A stretch of 28,527 nt of DNA from Thiopontia sp964415865 (GCA_964415865.1 CAYQBY010000021.1:1-28527); one strand, 5' to 3'; positions 7,615-15,926 are shown, counted from the first letter of the stretch. Translations and numbers: made by a program. Notes: generated by a model from the sequence alone, not told the origin.

Positions 7615-8601
7615 ATGAGCTCTAATTCCAAGTCTGGCAGAAACTACTCTCTGCAAGAGGTGGAGGCACTTTTTGACCTCCCATTCAGTGATCTTCTGTT
7701 CAAGGCTCAGACTGTTCATCGTGAGACCTTTGACCCAAACAAGGTGCAGGTCAGTACCCTGATGAGCATAAAGACTGGTGGTTGCTCGGAGGACTGTAAG
7801 TACTGTTCCCAGAGTGCCAGAAACAGCGCTGATCTGGAGCGTGAAAAACTTGCAGAGGTGGAAGAGGTTCTCAAGGCGGCAGAGGAGGCAAAGCGCTCTG
7901 GTTCATCACGTTTCTGTATGGGGGCGGCATGGCGTAACCCTAAGGGCAAGGATATGGAGCGTCTACTCACCATGGTGAGTGGCGTCAAGGCGCTGGGGAT
8001 GGAGAGCTGCATGACTCTGGGAATGCTGACCCAGAGGCAGGCTGAGAAGTTGAAGAAGGCCGGGCTTGATTACTATAACCATAATCTTGATACCTCGGAG
8101 GCCTATTATGGTGAGGTGATTACCACCCGCACATATCAGGATAGGCTCGATACCCTGGAGCATGTGCGTGATGCCGGACTCAACGTCTGTAGTGGAGGGA
8201 TTGTGGGGATGGGTGAGTCCAGACAGGATCGTGCCGGGTTATTGGCAACTCTGGCTAATCTCCCAAAACAGCCTGATAGTGTGCCCATTAACCGTCTGGT
8301 ACGGGTATCTGGAACCCCTCTTGATGAGATGGAGGGGCTGGAGGAGCTTGAGCCGCTGGAGTTTGTCAGTACCATATGTGTGGCACGCATTTTGATGCCA
8401 AAATCATGGGTGAGGTTGTCTGCAGGAAGGGAGTCAATGAGTGATGAGTTACAGGCGCTCTGTTTTGCGGCTGGTGCAAACTCCATCTTCTCGGGTGAGC
8501 AGCTTCTGACTACACCAAATGCTGGAGAGGAGAGTGATGCAACACTGTTTGCCAAGTTGGGACTTGAGGTTACGGCTGGTGATAGTGTTGTTCTTGGGTA
8601 A
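7615..8601 (+). CDS. bioB: biotin synthase BioB
   Basis: Radical SAM enzyme that inserts sulfur into dethiobiotin, the last step of biotin synthesis. The 328-residue protein has the [4Fe-4S] motif in TGGCSEDCKYCSQS (CX3CX2C), and the [2Fe-2S] ligands are present in RFCMGAAWR, ESCMTLGML, NVCSGGIVG and the Arg of RLSAGRESM. The C terminus has AGANSIFSGEQLLTT, as in family members. I chose ATG 7615 over TTG 7609 two codons upstream; the Shine-Dalgarno sequence is weak in either case. It heads the bioB-F-H-C cluster from its own promoter, but an unusual 285-bp gap separates it from bioF. Confidence 0.96.
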   Translation: MSSNSKSGRNYSLQEVEALFDLPFSDLLFKAQTVHRETFDPNKVQVSTLMSIKTGGCSEDCKYCSQSARNSADLEREKLAEVEEVLKAAEEAKRSGSSRFCMGAAWRNPKGKDMERLLTMVSGVKALGMESCMTLGMLTQRQAEKLKKAGLDYYNHNLDTSEAYYGEVITTRTYQDRLDTLEHVRDAGLNVCSGGIVGMGESRQDRAGLLATLANLPKQPDSVPINRLVRVSGTPLDEMEGLEELEPLEFVSTICVARILMPKSWVRLSAGRESMSDELQALCFAAGANSIFSGEQLLTTPNAGEESDATLFAKLGLEVTAGDSVVLG

Positions 8602-8886
8602 TGTGCAGTAGCAATTAGGATATTTTCTTTCGTTCGGATGATCGCTTCTTTCTCCACTTTTTTGCCATTATTCAGCGCCCGTTCAAACTCGCTCTGCTGC
8701 TGCGCACTATCCCTGGTGCTTCCCCTTCGGGGGCATCTTCCAGATGGCCCGATCTGCTCCTGCAGATCGCTCAAACACAAACGGGCTTGTATCTGAAAAA
8801 TGACAAAAAAATGAAGTGCGATCAACTCATTCAAGAAAACATCCTGATTACTACACACAAACACTGTTTATCCATTAGGCACTAAG
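8602..8886. other. structured intergenic block between bioB and bioF
   Basis: This 285-bp gap holds no convincing gene. It contains several stem-loops in a row: CCCC-TTC-GGGG (8722-8732), ATCT-TCC-AGAT (8735-8745) and the perfect 8-bp stem CGATCTGC-TCCT-GCAGATCG (8750-8769). These are enclosed by GCCCGTT (8677-8683) and AACGGGC (8780-8786). The minus strand has an open frame across it, but that frame continues through bioB as a shadow. It could be an intergenic repeat, a structured RNA, or a decayed gene remnant. Confidence 0.5.
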
Positions 8887-10047
8887 ATGATCATCGATTA
8901 TCAGCTACAACAGAAACTTGATGAACGCATGGAGCAGTCACTCTATCGCCGAAGACGAGTGGTTGAATCACCTCAGGGTGTGGAGATTGATATAGATGAA
9001 AAACATTATCTATCATTTAGTAGCAATGATTATCTGGGGCTTGCCAACCACCCTGAGTTGATCAGTGCATTTCATGATGGGTTGAACAGATGGGGGGCGG
9101 GAAGTGGTGCGGCCCATCTGGTGACAGGCCACAGTGCTGCCCATCATGCGTTGGAAGAGGAGTTGGCGGAGTTTCTGGGGTATCCAAGGGTGTTGCTCTT
9201 CTCATCAGGTTACCTGGCCAACCTTGGTCTGCAGCAGGCACTGTTGGGGCGTGGTGACAGGGTGATTCATGATCGCCTCAACCACGCCTCTCTGCTTGAT
9301 GGTGCCAGACTTTCTGGTGCCAAATTGGTTCGCTTTAGCCATAAGGATATTGCTGCACTGGAGGGGAGGCTTGCAGAGAAGGGTACGGGGCGCGTACTGG
9401 TGGCAACTGATGGTCTGTTCAGCATGGATGGAGATGTTGCACCACTACCGGCTATTGCAGGGGAGTGCAGATGTGCCGCTGCCGCCCTAGTGGTGGATGA
9501 TGCCCACGGTATCGGGGTTCATGGTCCTGAGGGGCGTGGTACGGTAGCGAAGTTTGGACTAGGTGAACCGGAAGTGCCAGTTCTTATGGGGACTCTTGGC
9601 AAGGCCTTTGGTCTCTCTGGTGCCTTTGTGGCAGGTAGCGACTCTCTGGTCGAGACTCTCATTCAGCAGGCAAGAACCTATATCTATACTACTGCACCAC
9701 CGCCTGCACAGGCTGAGGCTGCACGGATGGCCCTGAGGTTGGTTCGAAGTGGAGATGAGAGGCGAGAGAGATTGAGAACCCTGATTCAAAGGTTCAGAAG
9801 CGGGGCGACAGAACTTGGTCTTGATCTGATGAGTTCAGATACTCCAATACAGCCCCTGATGGTTGGCGATTCGTCATCAGCGGTCGAGTTATCCAAATCT
9901 CTGCAGAAGCATGGCATTCTGGTTACACCCATACGCCCACCAACAGTACCGGATGGTTCTGCCAGATTGCGAATTACCTTCTCCGCAAATCATACTGAGG
10001 AGCATGTCGACAGGCTTTTGGAGGCACTTGATATATGCAGTCATTAG
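8887..10047 (+). CDS. bioF: 8-amino-7-oxononanoate synthase BioF
   Basis: PLP enzyme that condenses pimeloyl-ACP with alanine, the first committed ring-building step to biotin. The 386-residue protein shows the alpha-oxoamine synthase features: FSSNDYLGLANHPE near residue 40, GSGAAHLVTGHSAAHHALE, the PLP ring-stacking HDRLNHASLLDGARLS, VVDDAHGIGVHG, and the catalytic lysine in MGTLGKAFGLSGAF (about residue 240). ATG 8887 begins the usual N terminus; the ribosome binding site is weak. Its end overlaps bioH by 13 bp, suggesting coupled translation. Confidence 0.95.
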   Translation: MIIDYQLQQKLDERMEQSLYRRRRVVESPQGVEIDIDEKHYLSFSSNDYLGLANHPELISAFHDGLNRWGAGSGAAHLVTGHSAAHHALEEELAEFLGYPRVLLFSSGYLANLGLQQALLGRGDRVIHDRLNHASLLDGARLSGAKLVRFSHKDIAALEGRLAEKGTGRVLVATDGLFSMDGDVAPLPAIAGECRCAAAALVVDDAHGIGVHGPEGRGTVAKFGLGEPEVPVLMGTLGKAFGLSGAFVAGSDSLVETLIQQARTYIYTTAPPPAQAEAARMALRLVRSGDERRERLRTLIQRFRSGATELGLDLMSSDTPIQPLMVGDSSSAVELSKSLQKHGILVTPIRPPTVPDGSARLRITFSANHTEEHVDRLLEALDICSH

Positions 10048-10769
10048 TTCTTGTTCATGGCTGGGGTTTTAATGGGTCGGTATGGGACTCCCTGCTTCCA
10101 GAGCTACAAAACCATTTTGCTGTTACTGTCATAGATCTGCCTGGGTATCGCTCACGTCCCAAGGTTGGGGGTATGACTCTTGGCGAGATGGCAGAAGATG
10201 TGGCAGAACAGGTGCCGGAGAGTGCAGTATGGCTGGGGTGGTCACTTGGTGGTCAGGTATCACTGCAGGCGGCTCTGGATTGGCCGGATAGGGTATCAAA
10301 GCTGATTCTGGTTGGAGCAACCCCACGTTTTGTGCAGGGAGGAGGATGGAGAGAGGCTATTAAGCAGAAGGTGCTGGATGATTTTGGTAAGGCTCTTATC
10401 CACTCAAGAGAGACCACAATAGGCCGTTTTCTTACCCTGCAGATGTTAGGGGCCAAGATGTCTGGTGAGAGCAGGGAGTTGATCAAAAAACTCAAGGCGT
10501 CACTCTCTGAGTCGCCTATGGATGGGACCCTGGAGGCGGGTCTAAGGGTTCTTAATGAGACAGATCTTTGTCCCCAGCTTGGCTCTATTAAACAGCCTGC
10601 ACACTGGATAATGGGGGAGCGTGATCAGCTGGTTCCAGCATCGGCAGGTGAGCTTGCTGCAGAGCAGATGAAGAGTGGTACCAGTATGGTGATAGAGGGG
10701 GCTGCCCATGCACCATTTCTTAGCCACAGAGAGCAGTTTATTGAAGAGGTTATACGTTTTGCAAGATGA
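10035..10769 (+). CDS. bioH: pimeloyl-ACP methyl ester carboxylesterase BioH
   Basis: Alpha/beta hydrolase that removes the methyl group from pimeloyl-ACP methyl ester, ending the BioC-BioH route. The 244-residue protein starts MQSLVLVHGWGFNGSVW with the oxyanion HGWG motif. It has nucleophile serine in GWSLGGQ (about residue 71), acid aspartate in MGERDQLVP and catalytic histidine in GAAHAPFLSH near residue 225. It overlaps bioF by 13 bp upstream and the likely bioC start downstream, so the three genes form a tight unit. Context between bioF and bioC makes BioH much more likely than another esterase. Confidence 0.93.
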   Translation: MQSLVLVHGWGFNGSVWDSLLPELQNHFAVTVIDLPGYRSRPKVGGMTLGEMAEDVAEQVPESAVWLGWSLGGQVSLQAALDWPDRVSKLILVGATPRFVQGGGWREAIKQKVLDDFGKALIHSRETTIGRFLTLQMLGAKMSGESRELIKKLKASLSESPMDGTLEAGLRVLNETDLCPQLGSIKQPAHWIMGERDQLVPASAGELAAEQMKSGTSMVIEGAAHAPFLSHREQFIEEVIRFAR

Positions 10770-11652
10770 TCAACTGGATGTTCATGTTCAGAACCATAAT
10801 CTGACAAAGAGTCTTATCCGTGCAAACTTCGAGAGAGCATCTTCAAGCTATGATGAGGTGGCCCTGTTGCAGCGAGAGGTTGCAGAGCGGATGCTGGAGC
10901 AGTTTGAATATACAAATATTACCCCTCACTCCATTCTGGATATTGGTACAGGCACCGGATATTGTGCCAGGGCTCTGAAGAAAAGGTTTGGCAAGAGCAG
11001 TGTTGTTGCGCTTGATATTGCCCACAATATGCTGCTTGAGGCCCGCAAGCACTCTCTGCAAAGTAAAAGCCTGTTGAGTCGTCTTGCAGGTGGATCCAGG
11101 CAGCAGTTTCTCTGTGCGGATACTGTTCAGCTACCTCTGGCTGACCGTAGCATGGATTTGATCTTCTCGAACTTTACTCTACAGTGGTGTCAGGACCTGC
11201 CGGTACTATTTCAGGAGTTTCGCAGGGTGTTGCGTCCAGGAGGATTGTTGATGTTCTCAACTCTTGGTACAGATACTCTGACCGAGCTGCGCCAAAGCTG
11301 GACGGGGGTTGATGACAGGGTTCATGTAAACCATTTTGTGGATCTCCATGATATTGGTGATCTGTTGTTAACCACCGGATTTATTGAGCCGGTTACTAGT
11401 GTAGACCGTTTTGAACTTACCTATCCTGATGTGATGGCACTCATGAGAGATCTGAAGGGGCTGGGTGCAACCAATGTAAATGAGGGGCGACCACGTGGTC
11501 TCACCGGCAGAGAGAAGATAAGAGTGTTGGATCAAATATATAGAGAGATGCAGGGTGGAGGAGAGAGGATCTCTGCGACCTGGGAGGTGGTCTATGGTCA
11601 TGCATGGGGAGCTGAGGAATTTTCTCTCCCTCTAAATAGATTTAATACCTGA
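10759..11652 (+). CDS. bioC: malonyl-ACP O-methyltransferase BioC
   Basis: SAM-dependent methyltransferase that caps malonyl-ACP so fatty-acid synthesis enzymes can extend it to the pimeloyl precursor. Motif I is ILDIGTGTGYCARAL, followed by FSNFTLQWCQDLP and RRVLRPGGLLMFSTLGTDTL, all characteristic of BioC. Homology begins at LTKSLIRANFERASSSYDE. The start is uncertain: TTG 10759, preceded by GAAGAGG at suitable spacing and overlapping bioH by 11 bp, is preferred; ATG 10708 would overlap bioH by 62 bp. The length is then 297 residues. It is the last bio gene here. Confidence 0.88.
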   Translation: MQDDQLDVHVQNHNLTKSLIRANFERASSSYDEVALLQREVAERMLEQFEYTNITPHSILDIGTGTGYCARALKKRFGKSSVVALDIAHNMLLEARKHSLQSKSLLSRLAGGSRQQFLCADTVQLPLADRSMDLIFSNFTLQWCQDLPVLFQEFRRVLRPGGLLMFSTLGTDTLTELRQSWTGVDDRVHVNHFVDLHDIGDLLLTTGFIEPVTSVDRFELTYPDVMALMRDLKGLGATNVNEGRPRGLTGREKIRVLDQIYREMQGGGERISATWEVVYGHAWGAEEFSLPLNRFNT

Positions 11653-11667
11653 CTCTTTTACTAGGTC

Positions 11668-11695
11668 TTGACAGGTCGATTAATTGGGTTATGAT
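11668..11695 (+). promoter_or_regulatory. sigma-70 promoter of the peroxiredoxin gene
   Basis: A perfect -35 TTGACA (11668-11673) and a -10 TATGAT (11690-11695) are separated by 16 bp, in the 111-bp gap after bioC. The following leader is AT-rich and ends in AAGGAG before the ATG. No OxyR-type site was recognised by eye. Confidence 0.7.
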
Positions 11696-11763
11696 TCCCC
11701 TACTTGAAATATGATTTTTATCTTTTTTTAACGCTACAAATTTAACACTACAAGGAGTTCCAT

Positions 11764-12369
11764 ATGAGCGTACTAGTCGGACGTGAAGCACCAGATTTTA
11801 CAGCCCCATCAATATTGGGTAGCGGAGAGGTTAAGGCGGATTTCAATCTGCATGAGGCGAAAACAGGGAAATATGCAGTAGTCTTTTTCTACCCTCTTGA
11901 TTTTACTTTTGTCTGTCCATCAGAGCTGCTGGCATTTGACCATCGTCTGGAGGAGTTCTCAAAGCGAAATGTTGAGGTGATTGGTGTCTCTATCGATTCA
12001 CACTGGACCCACAATGCCTGGAGAAATACAGCGGTAAATGATGGCGGCATCGGTGAGGTTGGTTACACCATGGTTGGGGACATGAAGCAGGAGATCACCA
12101 AGGCTTATGGTGTACAGGTACCTGGTGGTGCCCCAGCACTGCGTGCATCGTTCCTTATTGATAAGGACAATGTAGTTCAGCATCAGGTTGTAAATAATCT
12201 ATCTCTCGGTAGAAATATTGATGAGATGATCCGTATGGTAGATGCGCTACAGTTTACCGAGGAGCATGGTGAGGTTTGTCCTGCAGGTTGGCAGGATGGT
12301 GAAGAGGGTATGAAGCCAACTCCAGATGGTGTTGCCTCCTACCTGGCGTCACACGAGGGTGATCTGTAA
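11764..12369 (+). CDS. typical 2-Cys peroxiredoxin (AhpC/Prx1 type)
   Basis: Thiol peroxidase that reduces hydrogen peroxide and organic peroxides in the cytoplasm. The 201-residue protein has the peroxidatic cysteine in FYPLDFTFVCPSE (Cys51) and the resolving cysteine in EVCPAGW (Cys172), so it works as an obligate dimer with an intersubunit disulfide. The GGAPALRASFLID region is normal for the Prx1/AhpC group. ATG 11764 follows a strong AAGGAG and has its own promoter, so it is separate from the bio operon. No ahpF or OxyR gene is nearby; the electron donor (thioredoxin or AhpF) cannot be told. Confidence 0.93.
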   Translation: MSVLVGREAPDFTAPSILGSGEVKADFNLHEAKTGKYAVVFFYPLDFTFVCPSELLAFDHRLEEFSKRNVEVIGVSIDSHWTHNAWRNTAVNDGGIGEVGYTMVGDMKQEITKAYGVQVPGGAPALRASFLIDKDNVVQHQVVNNLSLGRNIDEMIRMVDALQFTEEHGEVCPAGWQDGEEGMKPTPDGVASYLASHEGDL

Positions 12370-12374
12370 CATTT

Positions 12375-12404
12375 GTCGTCATCCCCGCGAAAGCGGGGAT
12401 TCAG
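12375..12404. terminator. TCATCCCCGC palindrome between convergent genes
   Basis: ATCCCCGCGAAAGCGGGGAT (12381-12400) is a perfect 8-bp stem with a GAAA loop, preceded by CGTC and followed by TCAGG. It belongs to the same family as the palindromes near 3828 and 20448. It lies 11 bp after the peroxiredoxin stop and 28 bp from the pilin stop on the other strand, so it could end both transcripts. There is no T tract. Confidence 0.55.
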
Positions 12405-12427
12405 GAAAAACTCCTGTGGATATTATG

Positions 12428-12844
12428 CTACTGCGTATAGCCGTTAGTAACACCACCACCACTAGCAACCCAGGTCATGGGTGAGGCGGCAGTGGGAGTA
12501 AGAATATATGTATCAGTCGCAACAATACCGTTGGCTGCATCAGGGGTAATGGTTATCACTCCATTGGTGGTAGAAATGGTATTTACCGCACCTGCTGCAC
12601 CAGACACATTGGCTGGGACCCCATAACTACCACCATCACAGTCAGCCAGAGCGCTACGTACCTGGTAGCACTGTTCAACCCCAATTTTGACCGGCTGTGC
12701 GGCAAGTACTACCTCAGAGTAGCGTGCTTTGGTGGTGTATTGAGTGTATGACGGGATAGCAATTGCTGCCAGAATGGCGATGATTGCAATGGCAATTATC
12801 AGTTCAATCAGGGTGAAGCCAGACTGTTTGTTGTGTATGGACAT
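12428..12844 (-). CDS. type IV pilin-like prepilin
   Basis: A 138-residue prepilin. The leader is short (MSIHNKQSG) and the processing site is G/FTLIELIIAIAIIAILAA, with Glu at mature position 5 as needed for assembly by the type IV pilus or type II secretion machinery. The hydrophobic N-terminal helix runs on into ARYSEVVLAAQPVKIGVEQC. The only cysteines are close together (CYQVRSALADC), so any disulfide would be in the middle, not the usual C-terminal D-region loop. The C-terminal half is Thr/Gly/Ala-rich. ATG 12844 follows GAGGAGG at good spacing. No pil genes are nearby; it could be a PilA-type major pilin or a minor pilin. Confidence 0.85.
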   Translation of the reverse strand: MSIHNKQSGFTLIELIIAIAIIAILAAIAIPSYTQYTTKARYSEVVLAAQPVKIGVEQCYQVRSALADCDGGSYGVPANVSGAAGAVNTISTTNGVITITPDAANGIVATDTYILTPTAASPMTWVASGGGVTNGYTQ

Positions 12845-12922
12845 ATTTTCCTCCTCGTGATGGTTACTTTTGATGATAAACCACACTGATAGTCAGTGAA
12901 AGGAGTATATATTGTCGAATAA

Positions 12923-13903
12923 TTAGTGTGAGCGTCTCAGGGTAAATTTGGCGAGTGAGGCAAGTGCATCCCGGTAGGGTGATTCCGGTAACTCCATTAA
13001 TGCATCAATTGCACGGCTGACAGATTTTTCTGCGGCATCCAGGGTGTATTCGATCGCCTTGGTTGAACTGATGGTATCCATTATGGTGTCAAACTGCTCG
13101 CTACCACCATTCTCAATGGCATTACGAATCAGCTCTCTTTCAGAGTCAGTTCCATTCTCCATTGCATGAATAAGTGGAAGAGTTGGCTTTCCTTCCGCAA
13201 GGTCATCCCCAACATTTTTCCCCATATCCTCTGCGGATGAGCTGTAATCAAGGGCGTCATCAACCAGTTGGAAGGTATTGCCAAGATGTCTTCCATATTC
13301 CATCAAGGCATTCTCAATATCTGAACTCTGGTTAGCGACCACAGCCCCCAACTGTCCGCCCGCCTCAAATAGTTTGGCTGTCTTGCGATAGATTACCTCG
13401 TAGTAGCGCTCTTCAGTGGTGTCAGGATCGTTACAGTTAAGTAACTGTAGTACCTCACCCTCCGCTATTACATTAGTGGTCTCAGCAAGAATCTCCATAA
13501 CCCTCATCTGCTGCAGCTCGACCATCATCTGGAAGGCACGGGAATAGAGGAAATCCCCTGTCAGAACAGCAGCCTGGTTTCCAAAAACTGCATTTGCAGT
13601 CTCTTTTCCACGTCGTAAATCAGAGGTATCAACCACATCATCATGCAGCAGGGTTGCAGTGTGGATGAACTCAATCACTGCAGCCAACTGGATAGCATCA
13701 TTGCTTGTTGAGCCACAGGCGCGTGCCGCAAGCAGCACAACCATTGGGCGCACCCGTTTTCCACCACCACCAACAATGTAGTGTCCCAACTGGTTTATCA
13801 GTACTACATCAGATTGTAGACGTCGAACAATCAGGTTATCAACGGCCTCAAGATCATCACGGATCAGGTTCTGGATCTCTTCAAAGGTGGAAAGTTTAGT
13901 CAC
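12923..13903 (-). CDS. ispB: octaprenyl diphosphate synthase (trans-polyprenyl synthase)
   Basis: Makes the long prenyl chain of ubiquinone (and perhaps menaquinone) from FPP and IPP. The 326-residue protein has GGGKRVRPM, the first Asp-rich motif in LLHDDVVDTSDLRRGKETAN (about residues 85-104) and the second in FQLVDDALDYS. The start is GTG 13903. It is divergent from rplU, the common arrangement in gammaproteobacteria, and the 224-bp region between them holds a promoter for each side. Which chain length is made cannot be read with certainty. Confidence 0.93.
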   Translation of the reverse strand: MTKLSTFEEIQNLIRDDLEAVDNLIVRRLQSDVVLINQLGHYIVGGGGKRVRPMVVLLAARACGSTSNDAIQLAAVIEFIHTATLLHDDVVDTSDLRRGKETANAVFGNQAAVLTGDFLYSRAFQMMVELQQMRVMEILAETTNVIAEGEVLQLLNCNDPDTTEERYYEVIYRKTAKLFEAGGQLGAVVANQSSDIENALMEYGRHLGNTFQLVDDALDYSSSAEDMGKNVGDDLAEGKPTLPLIHAMENGTDSERELIRNAIENGGSEQFDTIMDTISSTKAIEYTLDAAEKSVSRAIDALMELPESPYRDALASLAKFTLRRSH

Positions 13904-13956
13904 AGCTTCTGGTTGGGTATCGGTTGTAATAATTTGTTACATTGAAAAACCTGCAA

Positions 13957-13985
13957 ATCGTATGGTCTACGGTTTGATGGGTCAA
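13957..13985 (-). promoter_or_regulatory. sigma-70 promoter of ispB
   Basis: On the minus strand the -35 TTGACC (13980-13985) and -10 TACGAT (13957-13962) are 17 bp apart. This is back-to-back with the rplU promoter, about 31 bp between the two -35 boxes. Confidence 0.6.
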
Positions 13986-14016
13986 GTTTTTAGCAACTGT
14001 TTCTGTGGAAATGCGT

Positions 14017-14045
14017 TTGACCCTTTTCAGACATACGTGTAAAAT
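14017..14045 (+). promoter_or_regulatory. sigma-70 promoter of rplU-rpmA
   Basis: -35 TTGACC (14017-14022) and -10 TAAAAT (14040-14045) are separated by 17 bp. The -10 is followed at once by CGCGCCTC, a GC-rich discriminator of the type seen at stringently controlled ribosomal promoters. Confidence 0.7.
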
Positions 14046-14127
14046 CGCGCCTCTTTTGTAGATAGGTGGACTCCTGCTGTTTTTTTCAGAGTCAGCCGTC
14101 TTGTACCAAACATGTGGAGTTTTCAGG

Positions 14128-14439
14128 ATGTACGCAGTAATCAAAACCGGCGGAAAGCAGTATCGTGTAAGCGAGGGTGAGACCCTTAAAGTAGAGAAAC
14201 TGGGCGCTGAAGAGGGTGGTAGTGTTGAGTTTGATCAGGTCTTGATGGTTGCTGATGGCGACGATATCAAGGTTGGTGCACCTCTGGTTGATGGTGGCAA
14301 GGTTACTGCAACGGTTCTATCTAATGGTCGTGGCAAGAAGGTCAAGATCATCAAGTTCCGTCGTCGTAAACATCACCGTAAGCAGATGGGGCATCGTCAG
14401 TCCTATACCGAGATCAAGATTGATAGCATAAGCGCATAA
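14128..14439 (+). CDS. rplU: 50S ribosomal protein L21
   Basis: Large-subunit ribosomal protein that binds 23S rRNA. The 103-residue product begins MYAVIKTGGKQYRVSEGE, the standard L21 N terminus, and ends with the basic KIIKFRRRKHHRKQMGHRQS block. ATG 14128 was chosen over an in-frame TTG at 14101 because of this N terminus and the GGAG upstream. It is followed 34 bp later by rpmA. Confidence 0.98.
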   Translation: MYAVIKTGGKQYRVSEGETLKVEKLGAEEGGSVEFDQVLMVADGDDIKVGAPLVDGGKVTATVLSNGRGKKVKIIKFRRRKHHRKQMGHRQSYTEIKIDSISA

Positions 14440-14473
14440 TTCAGCGCATTAATTTAGAGGCTAAGGAAGTAAT

Positions 14474-14731
14474 ATGGCACATAAAAAAGCAGGCGGTAGT
14501 ACCAGAAACGGCCGCGATTCGGAATCCAAGCGATTAGGTGTAAAGCGTTTTGGTGGTGAGGGTGTAATCTCTGGAAATATCCTGGTTCGCCAACGTGGCA
14601 CCCATTTTCATCCTGGAGTAAATGTTGGACGTGGCAAGGACGATACCCTGTTTGCCAAGGCGGATGGTGTAGTTACCTTCGAGGTCAAGGGACCAAGAAG
14701 CCGCAAATTTGTGAGCGTATATCCCGCATAA
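14474..14731 (+). CDS. rpmA: 50S ribosomal protein L27
   Basis: Large-subunit protein whose N-terminal tail reaches the peptidyl-transferase centre. The 85-residue product starts MAHKKAGGSTRNGRDSESKR, without the cleavable extension seen in Firmicutes, and contains LVRQRGTHFHPGVNVGRGKD. The Shine-Dalgarno TAAGGAAG is strong. It lies in the rplU-rpmA operon and is followed by a hairpin. Confidence 0.98.
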   Translation: MAHKKAGGSTRNGRDSESKRLGVKRFGGEGVISGNILVRQRGTHFHPGVNVGRGKDDTLFAKADGVVTFEVKGPRSRKFVSVYPA

Positions 14732-14753
14732 TAGTTTAGATCTATTTGTGGTA

Positions 14754-14784
14754 GAAAAGGCTCCGTAGTACGGGGCCTTTTTTG
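14754..14784 (+). terminator. intrinsic terminator between rpmA and obgE
   Basis: AAAAGGCTCCGT and ACGGGGCCTTTTTT form a stem with an AGT loop followed by a T run. It may separate the abundant ribosomal-protein mRNA from obgE, with read-through supplying obgE and proB. Confidence 0.8.
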
Positions 14785-14810
14785 TTTAAAGAGTAAGTTG
14801 AGTAGATACG

Positions 14811-15926
14811 ATGAAATTTGTAGATGAGGCGACAATTCGGGTGGAGGCTGGAGACGGCGGCAATGGCTGTGTCAGTTTTCGTCGTGAAAAATATATCCCT
14901 CGTGGCGGACCTGATGGTGGTGATGGTGGTGATGGTGGTACCGTCTACCTGCAGGGTGATGAGGGGCTGAATACGCTTGCTGATTTTCGTTTTAAGCGCA
15001 TGCATCGTGCTGAGCGCGGACAGAATGGCATGAGTCGGGACAAGACTGGCCGTAAGGGCGATCATCAGATCGTTAAGGTACCTATCGGAACCTTGGCGTA
15101 TGATGATGAGACTGACGAGTTGATCGGTGAGGTTGTCAGGGAGGGAGAACAGCTGTTGGTTGCTCAGGGTGGTTTTCATGGGCTTGGGAATGTCCGTTTC
15201 AAAAGTAGTACAAACCGTGCTCCCAGGCGTTCAACATCTGGTTCACTGGGGGAGAGACGTTTCCTGAGGCTGGAGCTGAAGGTGTTGGCGGATGTTGGCC
15301 TTTTGGGAATGCCAAATGCCGGAAAGTCATCACTTATTCGCGCCATCTCGGCGGCTCGTCCACGGGTTGCCGACTATCCATTTACCACTCTCCATCCAAA
15401 TCTTGGGGTGGTGCGGGTCGATGCCTCACGCAGTTTTGTGATGGCTGATATCCCTGGAGTGATTGAGGGGGCGGCAGAGGGGGCAGGGTTGGGTATTCAA
15501 TTCCTCAAGCATCTGTCGCGTAACCGTGTTCTTCTGCACATGCTTGATGTTGCTCCAGCAGAGGGGACTGTAGACCCTGTTGATGAGTTTAGAAAAATTG
15601 AGCTGGAACTGGAAAAATTTAGCAAAGAGCTGGCAGCCCTGCCTCGTTGGCTGGTGATGAACAAGGTTGATCTATTGCCAGATGACAAGAGAGATAAGGT
15701 TTGTGATGACATCCTGCAGCAGCTCTCCTGGAGTGGTCCAGTGTTCCGTATCTCGGCACTGCAGAAAAGTGGAACTAGCGAGCTGGTCTATGCGATTATG
15801 GACGCATTGGAACAATCGAATGAGCAAAGTGCATCGATTGACTCTAGTAAAGTTAGAGAGCAATCAGATGAGCAAAGTTCATCGATTGACTCTAGTAAAG
15901 TTAGAGAACAATTGGACGAGCAGTAA
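14811..15926 (+). CDS. obgE: ribosome-associated GTPase ObgE/CgtA
   Basis: Essential GTPase acting in 50S assembly and the stringent response. The glycine-rich Obg domain spans about residues 1-158 (GGNGCVSFRREKYIPRGGPD and GGDGGDGG). The G domain follows, with P-loop GMPNAGKSS, switch I in YPFTTLHPNLGVV, G3 ADIPGVIEGA, G4 MNKVD and G5 RISALQKSGT. The length is 371 residues. The last 38 residues or so are an acidic, Gln/Ser-rich tail built from a 16-residue repeat. ATG 14811 gives the conserved MKFVDEATIRVEAGDGG start. proB follows 10 bp after the stop. Confidence 0.96.
   Translation: MKFVDEATIRVEAGDGGNGCVSFRREKYIPRGGPDGGDGGDGGTVYLQGDEGLNTLADFRFKRMHRAERGQNGMSRDKTGRKGDHQIVKVPIGTLAYDDETDELIGEVVREGEQLLVAQGGFHGLGNVRFKSSTNRAPRRSTSGSLGERRFLRLELKVLADVGLLGMPNAGKSSLIRAISAARPRVADYPFTTLHPNLGVVRVDASRSFVMADIPGVIEGAAEGAGLGIQFLKHLSRNRVLLHMLDVAPAEGTVDPVDEFRKIELELEKFSKELAALPRWLVMNKVDLLPDDKRDKVCDDILQQLSWSGPVFRISALQKSGTSELVYAIMDALEQSNEQSASIDSSKVREQSDEQSSSIDSSKVREQLDEQ
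15814..15924 (+). repeat. 48-bp tandem repeat in the obgE 3' end
   Basis: Unit 1 and unit 2 are 48 bp apart (GAGCAAAG at 15822 and 15870), nearly identical, with a partial third unit before the stop. They encode 16-residue units of the type EQS(N/D)EQS(A/S)SIDSSKVR. The period is a multiple of three, so copy-number change would keep the frame. Confidence 0.85.

Noticed and set aside
8136..8864. 242-codon minus-strand ORF across the bioB-bioF gap
   Set aside because: Most of it lies antisense to bioB, no family features are recognisable and no ribosome binding site is seen; the gap part may be a repeat.
12845..12922. Sigma-54 promoter for the pilin gene
   Set aside because: Many pilA genes use one, but no GG-N10-GC type site is seen in the 78-bp gap after ispB.
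14742..15179. 145-codon minus-strand ORF opposite obgE
   Set aside because: A shadow of the glycine-rich Obg coding region, low in complexity and with no recognisable domain.
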